Below are positions 7,572 to 16,437 of a stretch of 64,000 nt of DNA, one piece after another (the first letter of the stretch is position 1; every line of letters begins with the position of its first letter). This DNA comes from Kibdelosporangium aridum (GTDB lineage: Bacteria > Actinomycetota > Actinomycetes > Mycobacteriales > Pseudonocardiaceae): positions 62,001-126,000 of the forward strand of contig NZ_FWXV01000004.1 of NCBI RefSeq assembly GCF_900176515.1. Direction: 5' to 3'. The notes beneath the pieces are model-generated. The model searched no databases. It had not been told where the DNA came from and saw only the letters and a list, made by a program, of their open reading frames with translations. The position numbers and the translations under genes were made by a program.

Positions 7572-9929
7572 ATGATCACGAGTGTTCTGGTCGCCAACCG
7601 GGGCGAGATCGCCCGGCGGGTGTTCCGTACCTGCCGGGCCCTCGGCCTCGGCTGCGTCGCGGTCTATTCGGACGCGGACGCCGCAGCGCCACACGTGCAC
7701 GAGGCCGACGCAGCGGTGCGCCTGCCCGGCAACTCGCCTGCGGAGACATACCTGCGCGGTTCCCTGATCATCGAAGCGGCGTTGAGAGCAGGCGCTGACG
7801 CGATCCATCCGGGATACGGCTTCCTGTCGGAGAACGCCGACTTCGCCCGCGAAGTGATCGCGGCGGGCCTGACCTGGATCGGCCCATCGCCGGAAGCAAT
7901 CGACCAGATGGGCTCGAAGATCGCGGCCAAGGAACTGATGGCGGCCGCGGGCGTCCCAGTTCTGTCCGAAGTGGACAACGTGACGGCGGCCGACCTGCCG
8001 GTGCTGATCAAAGCATCGGCAGGCGGCGGCGGACGCGGCATGCGAATCGTCCGTGCGCTGGATGACCTGCCTGGAGAGCTGGAAGCAGCCCGATCCGAAG
8101 CCGTGTCCGCATTCGGCGACCCAACGGTGTTCTGCGAGCCATACCTGGAAACAGGGCGCCACATCGAAGTCCAGATCATGGCCGACCAACACGGAGAGAT
8201 CTGGCCAGTCGGCGAACGCGAATGCTCAATCCAGCGCAGGCACCAGAAAGTGATTGAAGAAGCGCCATCCCCACTGGTCGAACGCACACCAGGAATGCGC
8301 GCCCGGCTCTTCGCCGCCGCCCGCGCCGCCGCCAGCGCGATCTCGTACACCGGCGCCGGCACGGTCGAGTTCCTCGCCGACGAACAAGGCCGCTTCTACT
8401 TCCTGGAAATGAACACCCGCCTGCAAGTCGAGCACCCCGTGACCGAGTGCACGACCGGAGCCGACCTGGTCCGCCTGCAAATCCTGATCGCCCAAGGCGC
8501 CCACCTGCGCACCATCGCACCCCCAACGGCAGCCTTCCCCGCACCAGGAATTGGCCAGGGGGACCCCCTTGATTCAACGCTACCGCAGGGGTCTGACAGT
8601 TCGGGGTCGCGCGCAGCGCAGTCCCGGACCGGTGTGAGCGCGGCCGCTTCCGCATCAGCAATTGCTGCCGAGGGAGCCCCGAATTCGACGCTACCGCAAG
8701 GGGCCGACAGTTCTGAGTCTGACGCGGCGCGGTCCCAGACCGACCTGAGCACGACCGCTTCTGCACCAGGAATTCGCCAGGGGGACCCCCTTGGTTCAAC
8801 GCTACCGCAAGGGTCTGACAGTTCTGGACAGCTCGCGTCGGACGCCTCGGGCGCAAGCTCTTCCACAACAACAATTCCCCAGGGGGAACCCCTGATTTCA
8901 ATGCTACCGCAGGGGTCTGACAATTTTGGGTTGTCGCCGGTGCGGGGGCATGCGATCGAGGTTCGGCTGTATGCCGAGGATCCCGCGCAGGACTGGCGGC
9001 CGCAAAGCGGTGTGGTGCATCGGTTGGCTGTGCCCGGCGTGACGTCCGAATTCACCGTGCCGGGCGAACCTGGGCTTCGGTTGGACAGTGGGGTGCAGGA
9101 CGGTTCGGCGGTCAGCGTCTTCTATGACCCGATGCTGGCCAAGGTGATCTCGTTCGCTCCCACGCGCGACGAGGCCGCGCTCGGGTTGGCCGGGGCGCTG
9201 GCGCGGGCGGAGATTCATGGGCTGACGACCAACCGGGACTTGCTTGTCCGTGTGTTGCGGCATCCCGAGTTTCTCGCAGGCAACACCGACACTGCGTTCC
9301 TCGACCGGCACGGACTCGCTGTCCTCGCCGAGCCGCTTGCGGACAAGGATGCCGAGGCGGTCAGTGCACTCGCGGCCGCGTTGGCGGACGCCGCGGCGCG
9401 CCGTTCCATGGATGTGCCGAGCGGATGGCGGAATGTGCCGTCGCAGCCGCAGCGGAAGGTGTACAGCACCGCCTCCGGCGATGTCGAGGTCACGTACCGG
9501 CACACTCGCGCTGGCCTGGTTGCCGATGGCTACTCGGACCTGCGGCTGCTCAGTGCCGAGCCGGATGCGGTGGTGCTGGAGTTGGCAGGGGTGCGGCGTG
9601 CGTTCCGGGTCTCGGTGTATCCGGATGTGGTCTGCGTCGACTCTCCCTTGGGCCCGGTCACGTTGACGCCCGTGCCGCGGTTCACCGATCCGTCGAGCCA
9701 GGCAGCTCCGGGCTCTCTGCTGGCACCCATGCCGGGGACTGTGGTCCGGGTCGCGGTTTCCGCCGGTGACCAGGTCGAACAGGGGCAGCCGTTGCTGTGG
9801 CTCGAGGCCATGAAAATGGAGCACAAGATCACCGCTCCGGCCGCGGGCACCCTCAGTTCGCTGCCGGTTGCCGCAGGTCAGCAGGTCGATCTCGGTGCGG
9901 TCCTGGCGGTGGTAACGCCCCTCGAATGA
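7572..9929 (+). CDS. Acyl-CoA carboxylase biotin carboxylase/biotin carrier (alpha) subunit with repeat insertion
   Basis: 785 residues from the ATG at 7572, starting with the biotin carboxylase signature SVLVANRGEIARRVFRT. The ATP-grasp glycine loop KASAGGGGRGM is near residue 147, the EMNTRLQVEHPVTE motif follows, and the biotinyl lysine is K748 in EAMKMEH near the C-terminus. It carboxylates biotin with bicarbonate and ATP and hands it to the beta subunit encoded just upstream. The family is usually about 650-670 residues. The excess is an insertion at about residues 320-456, rich in Ser/Ala/Gln/Gly, placed between DLVRLQILIAQGAHL and the conserved GHAIEVRLYAEDP. It falls in what should be a surface loop and keeps frame. 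The rest looks intact, so the enzyme is probably active. Confidence 0.93.
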   Translation: MITSVLVANRGEIARRVFRTCRALGLGCVAVYSDADAAAPHVHEADAAVRLPGNSPAETYLRGSLIIEAALRAGADAIHPGYGFLSENADFAREVIAAGLTWIGPSPEAIDQMGSKIAAKELMAAAGVPVLSEVDNVTAADLPVLIKASAGGGGRGMRIVRALDDLPGELEAARSEAVSAFGDPTVFCEPYLETGRHIEVQIMADQHGEIWPVGERECSIQRRHQKVIEEAPSPLVERTPGMRARLFAAARAAASAISYTGAGTVEFLADEQGRFYFLEMNTRLQVEHPVTECTTGADLVRLQILIAQGAHLRTIAPPTAAFPAPGIGQGDPLDSTLPQGSDSSGSRAAQSRTGVSAAASASAIAAEGAPNSTLPQGADSSESDAARSQTDLSTTASAPGIRQGDPLGSTLPQGSDSSGQLASDASGASSSTTTIPQGEPLISMLPQGSDNFGLSPVRGHAIEVRLYAEDPAQDWRPQSGVVHRLAVPGVTSEFTVPGEPGLRLDSGVQDGSAVSVFYDPMLAKVISFAPTRDEAALGLAGALARAEIHGLTTNRDLLVRVLRHPEFLAGNTDTAFLDRHGLAVLAEPLADKDAEAVSALAAALADAAARRSMDVPSGWRNVPSQPQRKVYSTASGDVEVTYRHTRAGLVADGYSDLRLLSAEPDAVVLELAGVRRAFRVSVYPDVVCVDSPLGPVTLTPVPRFTDPSSQAAPGSLLAPMPGTVVRVAVSAGDQVEQGQPLLWLEAMKMEHKITAPAAGTLSSLPVAAGQQVDLGAVLAVVTPLE
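8541..8931 (+). repeat. In-frame tandem repeat array, units of 111, 111 and 102 bp
   Basis: Four copies of a core containing CTACCGCA (at 8580, 8691, 8802 and 8904) and a following GGGTCTGACAGTTC. Three are preceded by a near-palindrome of the type AGGGGGACCCCCT (8557, 8778 and, altered, 8881). Periods are 111, 111 and 102 bp, all multiples of three. The first two full units also match between cores (CGCAGTCCCGGACC against CGCGGTCCCAGACC). The protein reading is TLPQGSDSS repeated, with Ser/Ala-rich spacers. I found no other copy of this core in the window. Confidence 0.9.
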
Positions 9930-9979
9930 GTAGGGCTAAGTCCACTGGCTAGCGGCCGTCCGCGTACCAGAATGGACGT

Positions 9980-11248
9980 ATGAGTTCACCACGTCCGGCG
10001 CCCACCAGGCTTCAGCTCCTCGGCTGGAGTCTGGCGTTGATCGGCATGATGCCCCCGCTGTACGTGCTGCTGGCCCTCCTGCTCACCTCGATCGGGCTGA
10101 CCTTCATCTGGATCGGCTTCCCGCTGGTCCTTGGCGTGGTCGCGGTGCTGCGGGCGTTCACCAACCTGCACCGCAAGCAGGCCGGATGGGTCCTCGGTAC
10201 GGAAATCGAGCGGCCGTACCGTGCCCGCGTCCCCGGGCACGGCATGTACCGGCGGGTGTTCGCCATCATCGGTGATCCGGCGACTTGGCGTGACGTCGCG
10301 TGGTTGTTCGTTGAGATGGCCGCGGGTTCGGCGCTGGCGATCACGAACTTCGCCCTGCTGGTCGGTGGGATCGGGCACATCACGCTGGCGACGTGGTGGT
10401 GGGCGCTGCCCGCCGACGCCGACGTCAACCTGATGGGCTTCCTTTCGGTGAACTCCACCGCATCGGCGATCTTCGTCGGTGTCCCGGTTGGCGTGATGTA
10501 TGTGGCTATCTGGTACTTCGCCTCGCCGTACCTGATGCGGGCACAGGCATGGTTGACCGCGTCATTGCTTGCACCCACTGAGGCAGCACGGTTGGCCAAC
10601 CGCGTTCAGCAACTGACCGTGTCACGTGCTGACACCGTCGATACGCAAGCCGCTGAACTCAGGCGAATCGAGCGCGATCTGCACGACGGCGCGCAGGCCC
10701 GTTTGGTGGCGCTCGGTATGAGCCTTGGTATGGCTGAGGAAACGGTGGCTCGCGATCCGGCGGCGGCTCGGGAACTGCTCGCCGAAGCCCGGGCAGCGAG
10801 TTCACAGGCATTGGCGGAGTTGCGTGACCTCGTGCGCGGAATCCACCCGCCGGTTCTCGCCGACCGGGGACTGGACGGCGCGATCCAAGCGCTTGTGTTG
10901 GCCAATCCGATGAAAACCGATGTGGAGATCGACATTCCGGGACGGTTGTCCGCGCCTGTCGAGTCGGCCGCGTACTTCGCGGTCGCGGAAACACTGACCA
11001 ATATTGCCAAGCACGCGTCTGCGAGCAAAGCCTGGATCCGGCTGACCTACGACGACGGCAAGCTGACGATGCTCATCGGCGACGACGGTCGCGGTGGCGC
11101 AGACGCGAGCGGTGGCACAGGATTGCGTGGAATCGAGCGGCGCCTCTCCGCGTTCGACGGCACACTGGTGGTGAGCAGTCCGATCGGCGGGCCGACCGTG
11201 ATCGTGATGTCCGTGCCGTGTGAGCTGATCGCGGGCCAGGAGCGTTGA
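9980..11248 (+). CDS. Sensor histidine kinase with N-terminal membrane sensor domain, orphan
   Basis: 422 residues. About residues 10-195 form a membrane sensor domain of the kind common in actinobacterial NarL-class kinases: four hydrophobic segments with the PATWRDVAWL stretch between. A HisKA_3 domain follows, RRIERDLHDGAQARLVALGM, with phospho-His235, then HATPase_c with VAETLTNIAKHA, GDDGRGGAD and GTGLRGIERRL. No response regulator lies beside it; the next gene is a small membrane protein 123 bp on, so its partner must be elsewhere. It begins 50 bp after the biotin carboxylase stop and is probably a separate unit. The stimulus is unknown. Confidence 0.92.
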   Translation: MSSPRPAPTRLQLLGWSLALIGMMPPLYVLLALLLTSIGLTFIWIGFPLVLGVVAVLRAFTNLHRKQAGWVLGTEIERPYRARVPGHGMYRRVFAIIGDPATWRDVAWLFVEMAAGSALAITNFALLVGGIGHITLATWWWALPADADVNLMGFLSVNSTASAIFVGVPVGVMYVAIWYFASPYLMRAQAWLTASLLAPTEAARLANRVQQLTVSRADTVDTQAAELRRIERDLHDGAQARLVALGMSLGMAEETVARDPAAARELLAEARAASSQALAELRDLVRGIHPPVLADRGLDGAIQALVLANPMKTDVEIDIPGRLSAPVESAAYFAVAETLTNIAKHASASKAWIRLTYDDGKLTMLIGDDGRGGADASGGTGLRGIERRLSAFDGTLVVSSPIGGPTVIVMSVPCELIAGQER

Positions 11249-11317
11249 CCGGACTGCAATAACTGTGCAACGGCGGTGTTCGTTCCGTGTGGCCGGTGTT
11301 CTTAATGTGCTGCGCCT

Positions 11318-11341
11318 GGGTGACCCCGACATTTGTCACCC
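11318..11341. promoter_or_regulatory. Inverted repeat in the leader of the small membrane protein gene
   Basis: A perfect 7-bp inverted repeat, GGGTGAC then 10 bp then GTCACCC, about 30 bp before the start at 11372. It could be an operator or an RNA hairpin; nothing else identifies it. Confidence 0.3.
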
Positions 11342-11371
11342 ACTCCCGCAGATCAAGGAGCACTGAGGAAC

Positions 11372-11929
11372 GTGAGCACTTATCCGACTACTCCCACCGG
11401 TCAGCACGCTGGGTACCCGATGGCCGCCGCGCCGACCAAGCCGGGGACTCTGTGGGCCGCGCTGGTCGTGACGGTCCTTGCGGGACTGTCCGCTGTGGCC
11501 TATGGCGTGATCACGCTGGCCGGTGGTGTCGAGCTGGCCAGGGAGATCGGCGCCAAGGCAGTGTCGATCGTGACGGGGGAGAGCGTTGAGGCGATCCTGG
11601 CCGAGGGCGGCTCGTTCCTGGAAGCCGCGACCACGGTCGCGCAGGGGACTCTCGAGGTCCGGGCGTATCTGCTGATCGTGCCGGGCGCCCTGTTGCTGCT
11701 GTTCGGCCTGCTGATGGGCAAGGCGTCCACCGCGGTGCGTGTGCTGGCCACGATCGCCGCGGCCTTCACGCTCCTGTTCGGCGGCATCGTCGGCCTCGAC
11801 TCCGAAGCCGCCACCACGATCATGTCCATCAGCAGCTGGGTCGCGGCTCTCGGCGCGGTCGCGTGCATTCCGCTGATGTGGCTGTCGCCGAACGGCCGCT
11901 ACGCCAAGGCGCTCAAGCAGCAGGCCTGA
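11372..11929 (+). CDS. Small membrane protein of unknown function
   Basis: 185 residues from the GTG at 11372, preceded by AAGGAG and GAGGA; the open frame begins 39 nt earlier without a better ribosome site. After a Pro/Thr/Gly-rich cytoplasmic start of about 25 residues there are four hydrophobic segments, near residues 30-55, 92-115, 120-140 and 148-170. A charged loop with VTGESVEAILAEGGSFLEAA sits between the first two. This is a common layout for actinobacterial four-helix membrane proteins without assigned function. It is separated by a strong hairpin from the convergent SARP1 gene. Confidence 0.75.
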   Translation: MSTYPTTPTGQHAGYPMAAAPTKPGTLWAALVVTVLAGLSAVAYGVITLAGGVELAREIGAKAVSIVTGESVEAILAEGGSFLEAATTVAQGTLEVRAYLLIVPGALLLLFGLLMGKASTAVRVLATIAAAFTLLFGGIVGLDSEAATTIMSISSWVAALGAVACIPLMWLSPNGRYAKALKQQA

Positions 11930-11935
11930 TGGAAA

Positions 11936-11987
11936 GACACCGGGGGAGGGTCGGACGGGCTAGGGGTGCGTCCGGCCCTAAGGTGTC
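11936..11987. terminator. Bidirectional hairpin terminator
   Basis: A large stem-loop sits between convergent genes. The outer arms are GACACC (11936-11941) and GGTGTC (11982-11987). The inner arms are AGGGTCGGACG (11947-11957) and CGTCCGGCCCT (11969-11979), with a single mismatch. It overlaps the stop of SARP1 and follows the membrane protein stop by 7 bp, so it can serve both strands. Confidence 0.75.
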
Positions 11988-14971
11988 GCAAAAGTGAGAT
12001 TCAGCAGCAGTTTCAACAGAATCGCGGTGTTGGTGTCCCGGGGGTCGCCAAGTCGCTCGGCTTCGGCGCGGGCTTCCTTGGCCGCGACAACGTCATTCTG
12101 TGAGTCGTAGGCGGCGGCCAACAGGTTCAGCGTGATCGTGGTCGCCGACGTACTGCCCATTTCGCGATATGTCTCAAGGCATTCGCTGAGCACGGTGATC
12201 GCCTCACCGGCACGGCCGTCACCGATCCAAGCCGCCGCGATGGCCCTGGTGCAGGACAGTTCCCTTGGCCGCTCAGTGAGTTCGCGGGCGATGTCACGAG
12301 CTTCCCGGAACGCTCGCACGGATTCCTCACGCTTTCCCAAGCCGGCCAGCACGGCGCCCATCGTGCGCAACGCCTTGGCAAGCGATGACCGTGAACCGAC
12401 CGACCGCAGCAACGCGATGGCCTCTTGGGCGAGTTCGTGCGCTTTCTCCAGATTCCCTTCGCCCAGCACGCAACCCCAGGCCTTGTCGTGCAACGCCATC
12501 GCCAGTTGCCTTGGCTCGCCGAAGCTCTTGGCCAAATCGAGTGCCTCGGCCTCGAACCCCGCGGATTCCTCGGTGCGCCCCAACCGGTTGAGCGCCGCGA
12601 TCTGAGTACGCAGCACGGAACCACCGGCGAACGGGTCATCGCGCAGTTCCTGCCAGGCCGCCGTGGTCAGCTCGATCGACTCGTCCGACTTGCCGACCGC
12701 TATCAGACACGCCGCCAAGTTGGTGCGCACCCACGCCAGCGCTTCGTCCTCGCCCAACTCGGCCAGTTCGACCGCGCAGGTCCGGTACTCGTCCACCGCT
12801 TTCTCGTACTGCCCGCGGGCATGCCACAGCAACGCGAGTACTGACCTCGCGCGGGCGGCGACCCGTGGATTCTGTTTGTCCGCAGCGTCGGCGATGCTCT
12901 GGTACGCCACGCGCATGTCCGCGTACAACCCCTCGGCCCACAGGTACACCGAAAGCCGGTCCATCAACAGGATCGAGTCGGTGTGCCAGCCGAGCGCGGT
13001 CATCTTCGGGATGCCGTTGAGCAGGTTCGCCCGCTCCGCGGCAAACCATGCCGCGGGGTTGGCAGTGAGCCGCTCGACCAACTCAGGTACCAATGGCTGC
13101 GTCGGAATTGGACCGTGCAGCCGTGGCAAGGGAATGGTCCATGGCAGCTTGCGCGCCGCGACGTCCGCGATGCCGATGATCGCGTCGATGATCGTCCGCG
13201 CACCCGTGTACCGCTCCCGTGCGCTGTCCTCCATCCGTGCCCGCTCGAGCGCGAACACCCGCACCAAGTCATGCAACCGGTAGCGCGGCTCGCCGGTCTC
13301 GTCGGTACCGGTCGGCTCCAGCAATCCGGATTCGACCAGGTCCTCGACAACACCTTCGGCAGGATGGGTGTCGAGCAACGTCGTGATCCGCCACTCCGGC
13401 AGGTCGACCGTGTTGATCAGACCAAGCCGTCGCAACGCGACCTGTGACGTCTTCTCCAGCGCGGCATAGCTGAGCGTCAGGCTCGCCCGTACCTGAAGAT
13501 CGCTGACTTCGAGCTCGTCCAGCCTCCTTCCCTCGTCCTCCAGCCGATCGGCCAGCAACCCCAGCCGAAGGTTCGGCCGCAGCGCCAGCCTCGTCCCGGC
13601 GATGCGCAACGCCAACGGCAGATTCCCGCACGCGTCGGCGATTCGCACCGCATCCGCCCGCTCGGCGGAAACCCTTGCCCGCCCGACAAGTCGTTCCAGC
13701 AAGCGGAGCGCCTCGTCACCGGTCAACGGCCCGACCGTGAGCCGGCTCGCCCCGGCGAGACCACTCAGCCGCTTGCGGCTGGTGATCAGCACCGCGCAAC
13801 CCGGCGTACCCGGCAGCAACGGCCGCACCTGTGCCGGATCGGCCGCGTCGTCCAGCACCACCAGGACCTTGCGGTCGGTCAGCATCCCCCGATACGTCGC
13901 CGCCCTGGCCTGCAGGTCGTCCGGGATCGCCGGACCGCTGACGCCGAGGCCACGCAACAGGTCCGCCAGCACCGCGCCGGTGTCCCTCGGAGAGTCCACT
14001 CCGGACAGTGGCACGAACAGCTGTCCGTCCGGGAACACCGACCGCACCTGGTGCGCCGCGCCGATCGACAGACTGGTCTTGCCCGCACCCGGTTCGCCGC
14101 TGAGCACCACCACCGGCACACCGTGACCGCCCGGGTTGAGCAGGCCGGTCACCTCGGCCAGCTGCTGCTCCCGCCCAGAGAAGTCCGCAGCAACGGCGGG
14201 CAGCTGACAGATCGGCCATGTCGGCCGCGGCAGCGGCGCGTCGTCACCGTCCCCTTGCAACATCGACGTGTGCAGCCGCCGCAAAGCGGTTCCCGGCTCG
14301 ACACCAAGCTCGTCAATGAGCGTGGCCCGAGTATTCCGGTACACCTCAAGTGCTTCGGCCTGCCGCCCCGAGTGCTGCAACGCCAGCATCAGCTGACCGG
14401 CCAGGCGTTCCCGCAACGGGTTCTCCGCCAACGCCGCCTGTAACTCGGCCGCCACCTCCGCATGCCGGCCCGCCGCCAGTTCGGCGTCCACGCAGTCCTC
14501 GAACACCGCCATCCGCTCGGACTCGAGCCTGCCGAGCTCGGCGTCGAGCACCGGCACATGCATGTCGGTCAACGGATGACCGCGCCACTGCGCCAACGCC
14601 TTGCGGAAGAAGGTGGCCGCCTTCTCCGGCTGACCGGCTCGCGCCGCACTCCGTCCAGCGGCCGCGGCCTCCCGGAACACCAGGAGATCCACGTCCTCGG
14701 TGGCGACCTGCAGCCGGTACCCACGGCCGGCCAGGTCGATCCGGACACCGGGAAGGCGGACCCGCAACCGCGACACATACGTATGCAGATTGGACGCGTA
14801 CGACTTCGGCGGCAGCTCCGGCCACAACGCGCCGACAAGCAAGTCGGTCGTCACGGGACGGTTCGCGTGGAACAGCAGCATGGCCAGCAGCGCACGCTGA
14901 TGCTCACCGCGTAATCGAACCTCCCCCTCCGGACCCGCCACGGTCAGCGGGCCGAGCACGCCGAATTTCAC
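11978..14971 (-). CDS. SARP/AfsR-like transcriptional regulator with NB-ARC and TPR domains (SARP1)
   Basis: 997 residues, GTG start giving KFGVLGPLTV. In order: an OmpR-type winged helix (residues 1-90), a BTAD domain (about 95-240, with FFRKALAQWRGHPL and SGRQAEALEVYRNTRATLIDELG), then an NTPase with P-loop GEPGAGKTS at 292-300 and Walker B-like LVVLDDAADP. The C-terminal half is a helical TPR array. Such proteins bind direct repeats and activate antibiotic or metabolic genes, with the NTPase and TPR parts sensing ligands or partners. It is more divergent than the three other large regulators in the window and lacks their shared C-terminal tail. Upstream lies an 840-bp non-coding stretch rather than a divergent operon, so its target is not indicated by position. 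Confidence 0.92.
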   Translation of the reverse strand: MKFGVLGPLTVAGPEGEVRLRGEHQRALLAMLLFHANRPVTTDLLVGALWPELPPKSYASNLHTYVSRLRVRLPGVRIDLAGRGYRLQVATEDVDLLVFREAAAAGRSAARAGQPEKAATFFRKALAQWRGHPLTDMHVPVLDAELGRLESERMAVFEDCVDAELAAGRHAEVAAELQAALAENPLRERLAGQLMLALQHSGRQAEALEVYRNTRATLIDELGVEPGTALRRLHTSMLQGDGDDAPLPRPTWPICQLPAVAADFSGREQQLAEVTGLLNPGGHGVPVVVLSGEPGAGKTSLSIGAAHQVRSVFPDGQLFVPLSGVDSPRDTGAVLADLLRGLGVSGPAIPDDLQARAATYRGMLTDRKVLVVLDDAADPAQVRPLLPGTPGCAVLITSRKRLSGLAGASRLTVGPLTGDEALRLLERLVGRARVSAERADAVRIADACGNLPLALRIAGTRLALRPNLRLGLLADRLEDEGRRLDELEVSDLQVRASLTLSYAALEKTSQVALRRLGLINTVDLPEWRITTLLDTHPAEGVVEDLVESGLLEPTGTDETGEPRYRLHDLVRVFALERARMEDSARERYTGARTIIDAIIGIADVAARKLPWTIPLPRLHGPIPTQPLVPELVERLTANPAAWFAAERANLLNGIPKMTALGWHTDSILLMDRLSVYLWAEGLYADMRVAYQSIADAADKQNPRVAARARSVLALLWHARGQYEKAVDEYRTCAVELAELGEDEALAWVRTNLAACLIAVGKSDESIELTTAAWQELRDDPFAGGSVLRTQIAALNRLGRTEESAGFEAEALDLAKSFGEPRQLAMALHDKAWGCVLGEGNLEKAHELAQEAIALLRSVGSRSSLAKALRTMGAVLAGLGKREESVRAFREARDIARELTERPRELSCTRAIAAAWIGDGRAGEAITVLSECLETYREMGSTSATTITLNLLAAAYDSQNDVVAAKEARAEAERLGDPRDTNTAILLKLLLNLTFATP

Positions 14972-15811
14972 AGTGTCGTCGCCTTCTCCAGCAGCTGGGC
15001 GGGGTGCAGCTTAGCCAGCATGGAAAGTGAATGCGCAACCAGGCGATAATTCATAAGGTGAAATAGCAACCTCCGCAGGTGATCGGGTGGAACTGAAAAC
15101 CTCTCACGATGCGCCACCTGCCCTGTTTGGGCTGGTCAGCTGATCATTCGACGCGGGCGAGATCGTCGCGGCCGGCCGGTCGGGCTCGGTGGAGACAAAG
15201 TCTGGTTTCGTGGCGGGACTCCTCTCATGGCTGGCTCCAGCAAAGTGGGGACGTGAGTTACCGGGCTGCGGTTGTGGATTCGATGGTGGTCGGAAGGCGC
15301 TTCCCAGAAGGCATGGGTAAGGACACGAGCTATGTGGGTGCGCGGCCGCGCGGGGTGGGAAGGCGATTCTTGCGGGGGACACGGGCTGGTGGGTCAGTGT
15401 TGGTCGAAAGGCAGCTCCTTCAAGCGGACGGTTGTGGGTATGGGTGCCGCGGTTGTGGTCGGTAGTGGCCGGATAGGCGCCTCCAGGAATTGAGTGGCGG
15501 GGACCTGCGCTGTGGGCGGTACGGCGGGTGGTTTGGTTTGGTTGGGAAGGCACCTCCTGGGAATGGGTTGCGGACGGACGTGAGCTGTGTGGGTTTGTGC
15601 GGTGGCGCGATCGCGGGTGGTTGATGTCGTTGCTTCTATGTGCCTCCGGCGTGGTGGGCCTGGCTCTGATGAGGGCACGAGTGGTGTGGGGGTTCGGAGT
15701 TGGTTGCGAAGGCCGCTCCCAGGAAGGGGATTTGGGCCACGTGAGGGTGCGGGCTCACGAGGGGCGGGGATCACGGTGTGCGCGGGGGCGGGCGGGATGG
15801 GTGCAACGGCA
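14972..15811. other. 840-bp stretch without a convincing gene
   Basis: Open frames exist on both strands, but none has a ribosome site plus a plausible protein; their products are Pro/Arg/His-rich or Gly/Trp-rich and low in complexity. The interval holds the upstream region of SARP1 and, from about 15290 to 15730, a cluster of degenerate short repeats. I see no RNA gene. A small RNA or promoter inside it cannot be excluded. Confidence 0.6.
15291..15730. repeat. Cluster of degenerate GGAAGGC-CTCC repeats
   Basis: Six imperfect copies of GGAAGGCNCCTCC with a following (C/A)AGGAA, near 15292, 15357, 15405, 15471, 15543 and 15707. Several are followed within about 10 bp by a second motif resembling GGACACGAGCTGTGTGGG (15318, 15377, 15501, 15575 and, weaker, 15673 and 15736). 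Spacings are about 48-72 bp, with one gap of about 160 bp. The minus-strand reading gives repeated AFRP-like peptides, but this looks secondary to the DNA repeat. Confidence 0.55.
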
Positions 15812-16259
15812 TCACGACTCGCCGGGCAGCGGGACGTAGGCGTGGCCGGGTGCGTCCGGATCGCAGCCGATTCGGAGCAATCGGGCGCGGATTGATCCGG
15901 TCGTGCGGCCGAAGTGATCGGCGAGGATCCGGCGGAAGGCGTGCGCGCTGTACGTGTCGCAGTTCCTCGTCCTGCTCCTTCGTCCACGGTGCTTGGGCGT
16001 TGGCCGGGCTCGCGGTGGACCGTCCGCTCAATGTGGACAGTCCGGAGAGCACCTGGCTGATCAGTTTGCCGACGACGTTGAGGCTGTCGGCAGGCAGCTT
16101 GAACGACCCGCATTCGGTTGCCGCGCCTGCCGAATCGAGGCCGGACAAGGCGACTTCGACGGATTCGTCCTGGTCGCCGTTCGCGGGCAGGGTGGCCGCG
16201 CGGACGGTGTACTTGCGGCCGTTGGCCTGGACGTCGGCGCTGCAGTCCACGATTCCCAT
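15812..16259 (-). pseudogene. Small HTH/Myb-like tail protein interrupted by a frameshift
   Basis: The start ATG at 16259 has a good GAGGAGA ribosome site and opens MGIVDCSADVQANGRKYTV. The frame is coherent to PWTKEQDEEL (about residue 99) and then degenerates into Arg/Pro-rich sequence. Shifting by one base at about 15959-15963 restores a sensible end: DTYSAHAFRRILADHFGRTT, then GSIRARLLRIGCDPDAPG, terminating at TGA 15812-15814. The total of 448 nt is one more than a multiple of three. The restored C-terminus (about residues 97-145) looks like a Myb/SANT-type or helix-turn-helix DNA-binding domain. Either the gene is broken (for example by a 2-nt deletion from CTGCGCGAC), the base calls are wrong, or a programmed shift is used. 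The first 95 residues are not recognised. Confidence 0.7.
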
Positions 16260-16437
16260 GGTGTCTCCTCGGGTGGTGTGCTCGGTGGGTTCCTGGTGAA
16301 CCCAGTGCGGCGACAGCATCGCGGGAGGTACCGACAGTCTGGGGCGGGCGGTTGGCGGAACAGTCATTTCGGATTGGGGTTTGAGCTGCGGGTCTTGGCT
16401 GGGTATCCCTCGGATGGGCGAACTTGCGGAGGCGGAC

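Noticed and set aside
8396..9055. Minus-strand frame across the repeat array, with repeated ELSDPCGSVE peptide
   Set aside because: Mirror of the tandem DNA repeat inside the biotin carboxylase; no start signal or family resemblance. The sense frame is clearly the coding one.
15104..15553. Minus-strand frame of 149 codons with AFRP-like repeats
   Set aside because: Low-complexity Pro/His/Arg product explained by the DNA repeats; no ribosome site.
15394..16113. Minus-strand 239-codon frame across the gene desert
   Set aside because: Composition is Pro/Arg/Thr-rich and it overlaps the frameshifted gene out of frame.
16381..16437. Upstream TTG start for the LacI gene
   Set aside because: No ribosome site there, whereas the ATG at 16438 has GGAGG at good spacing and starts directly at the HTH.
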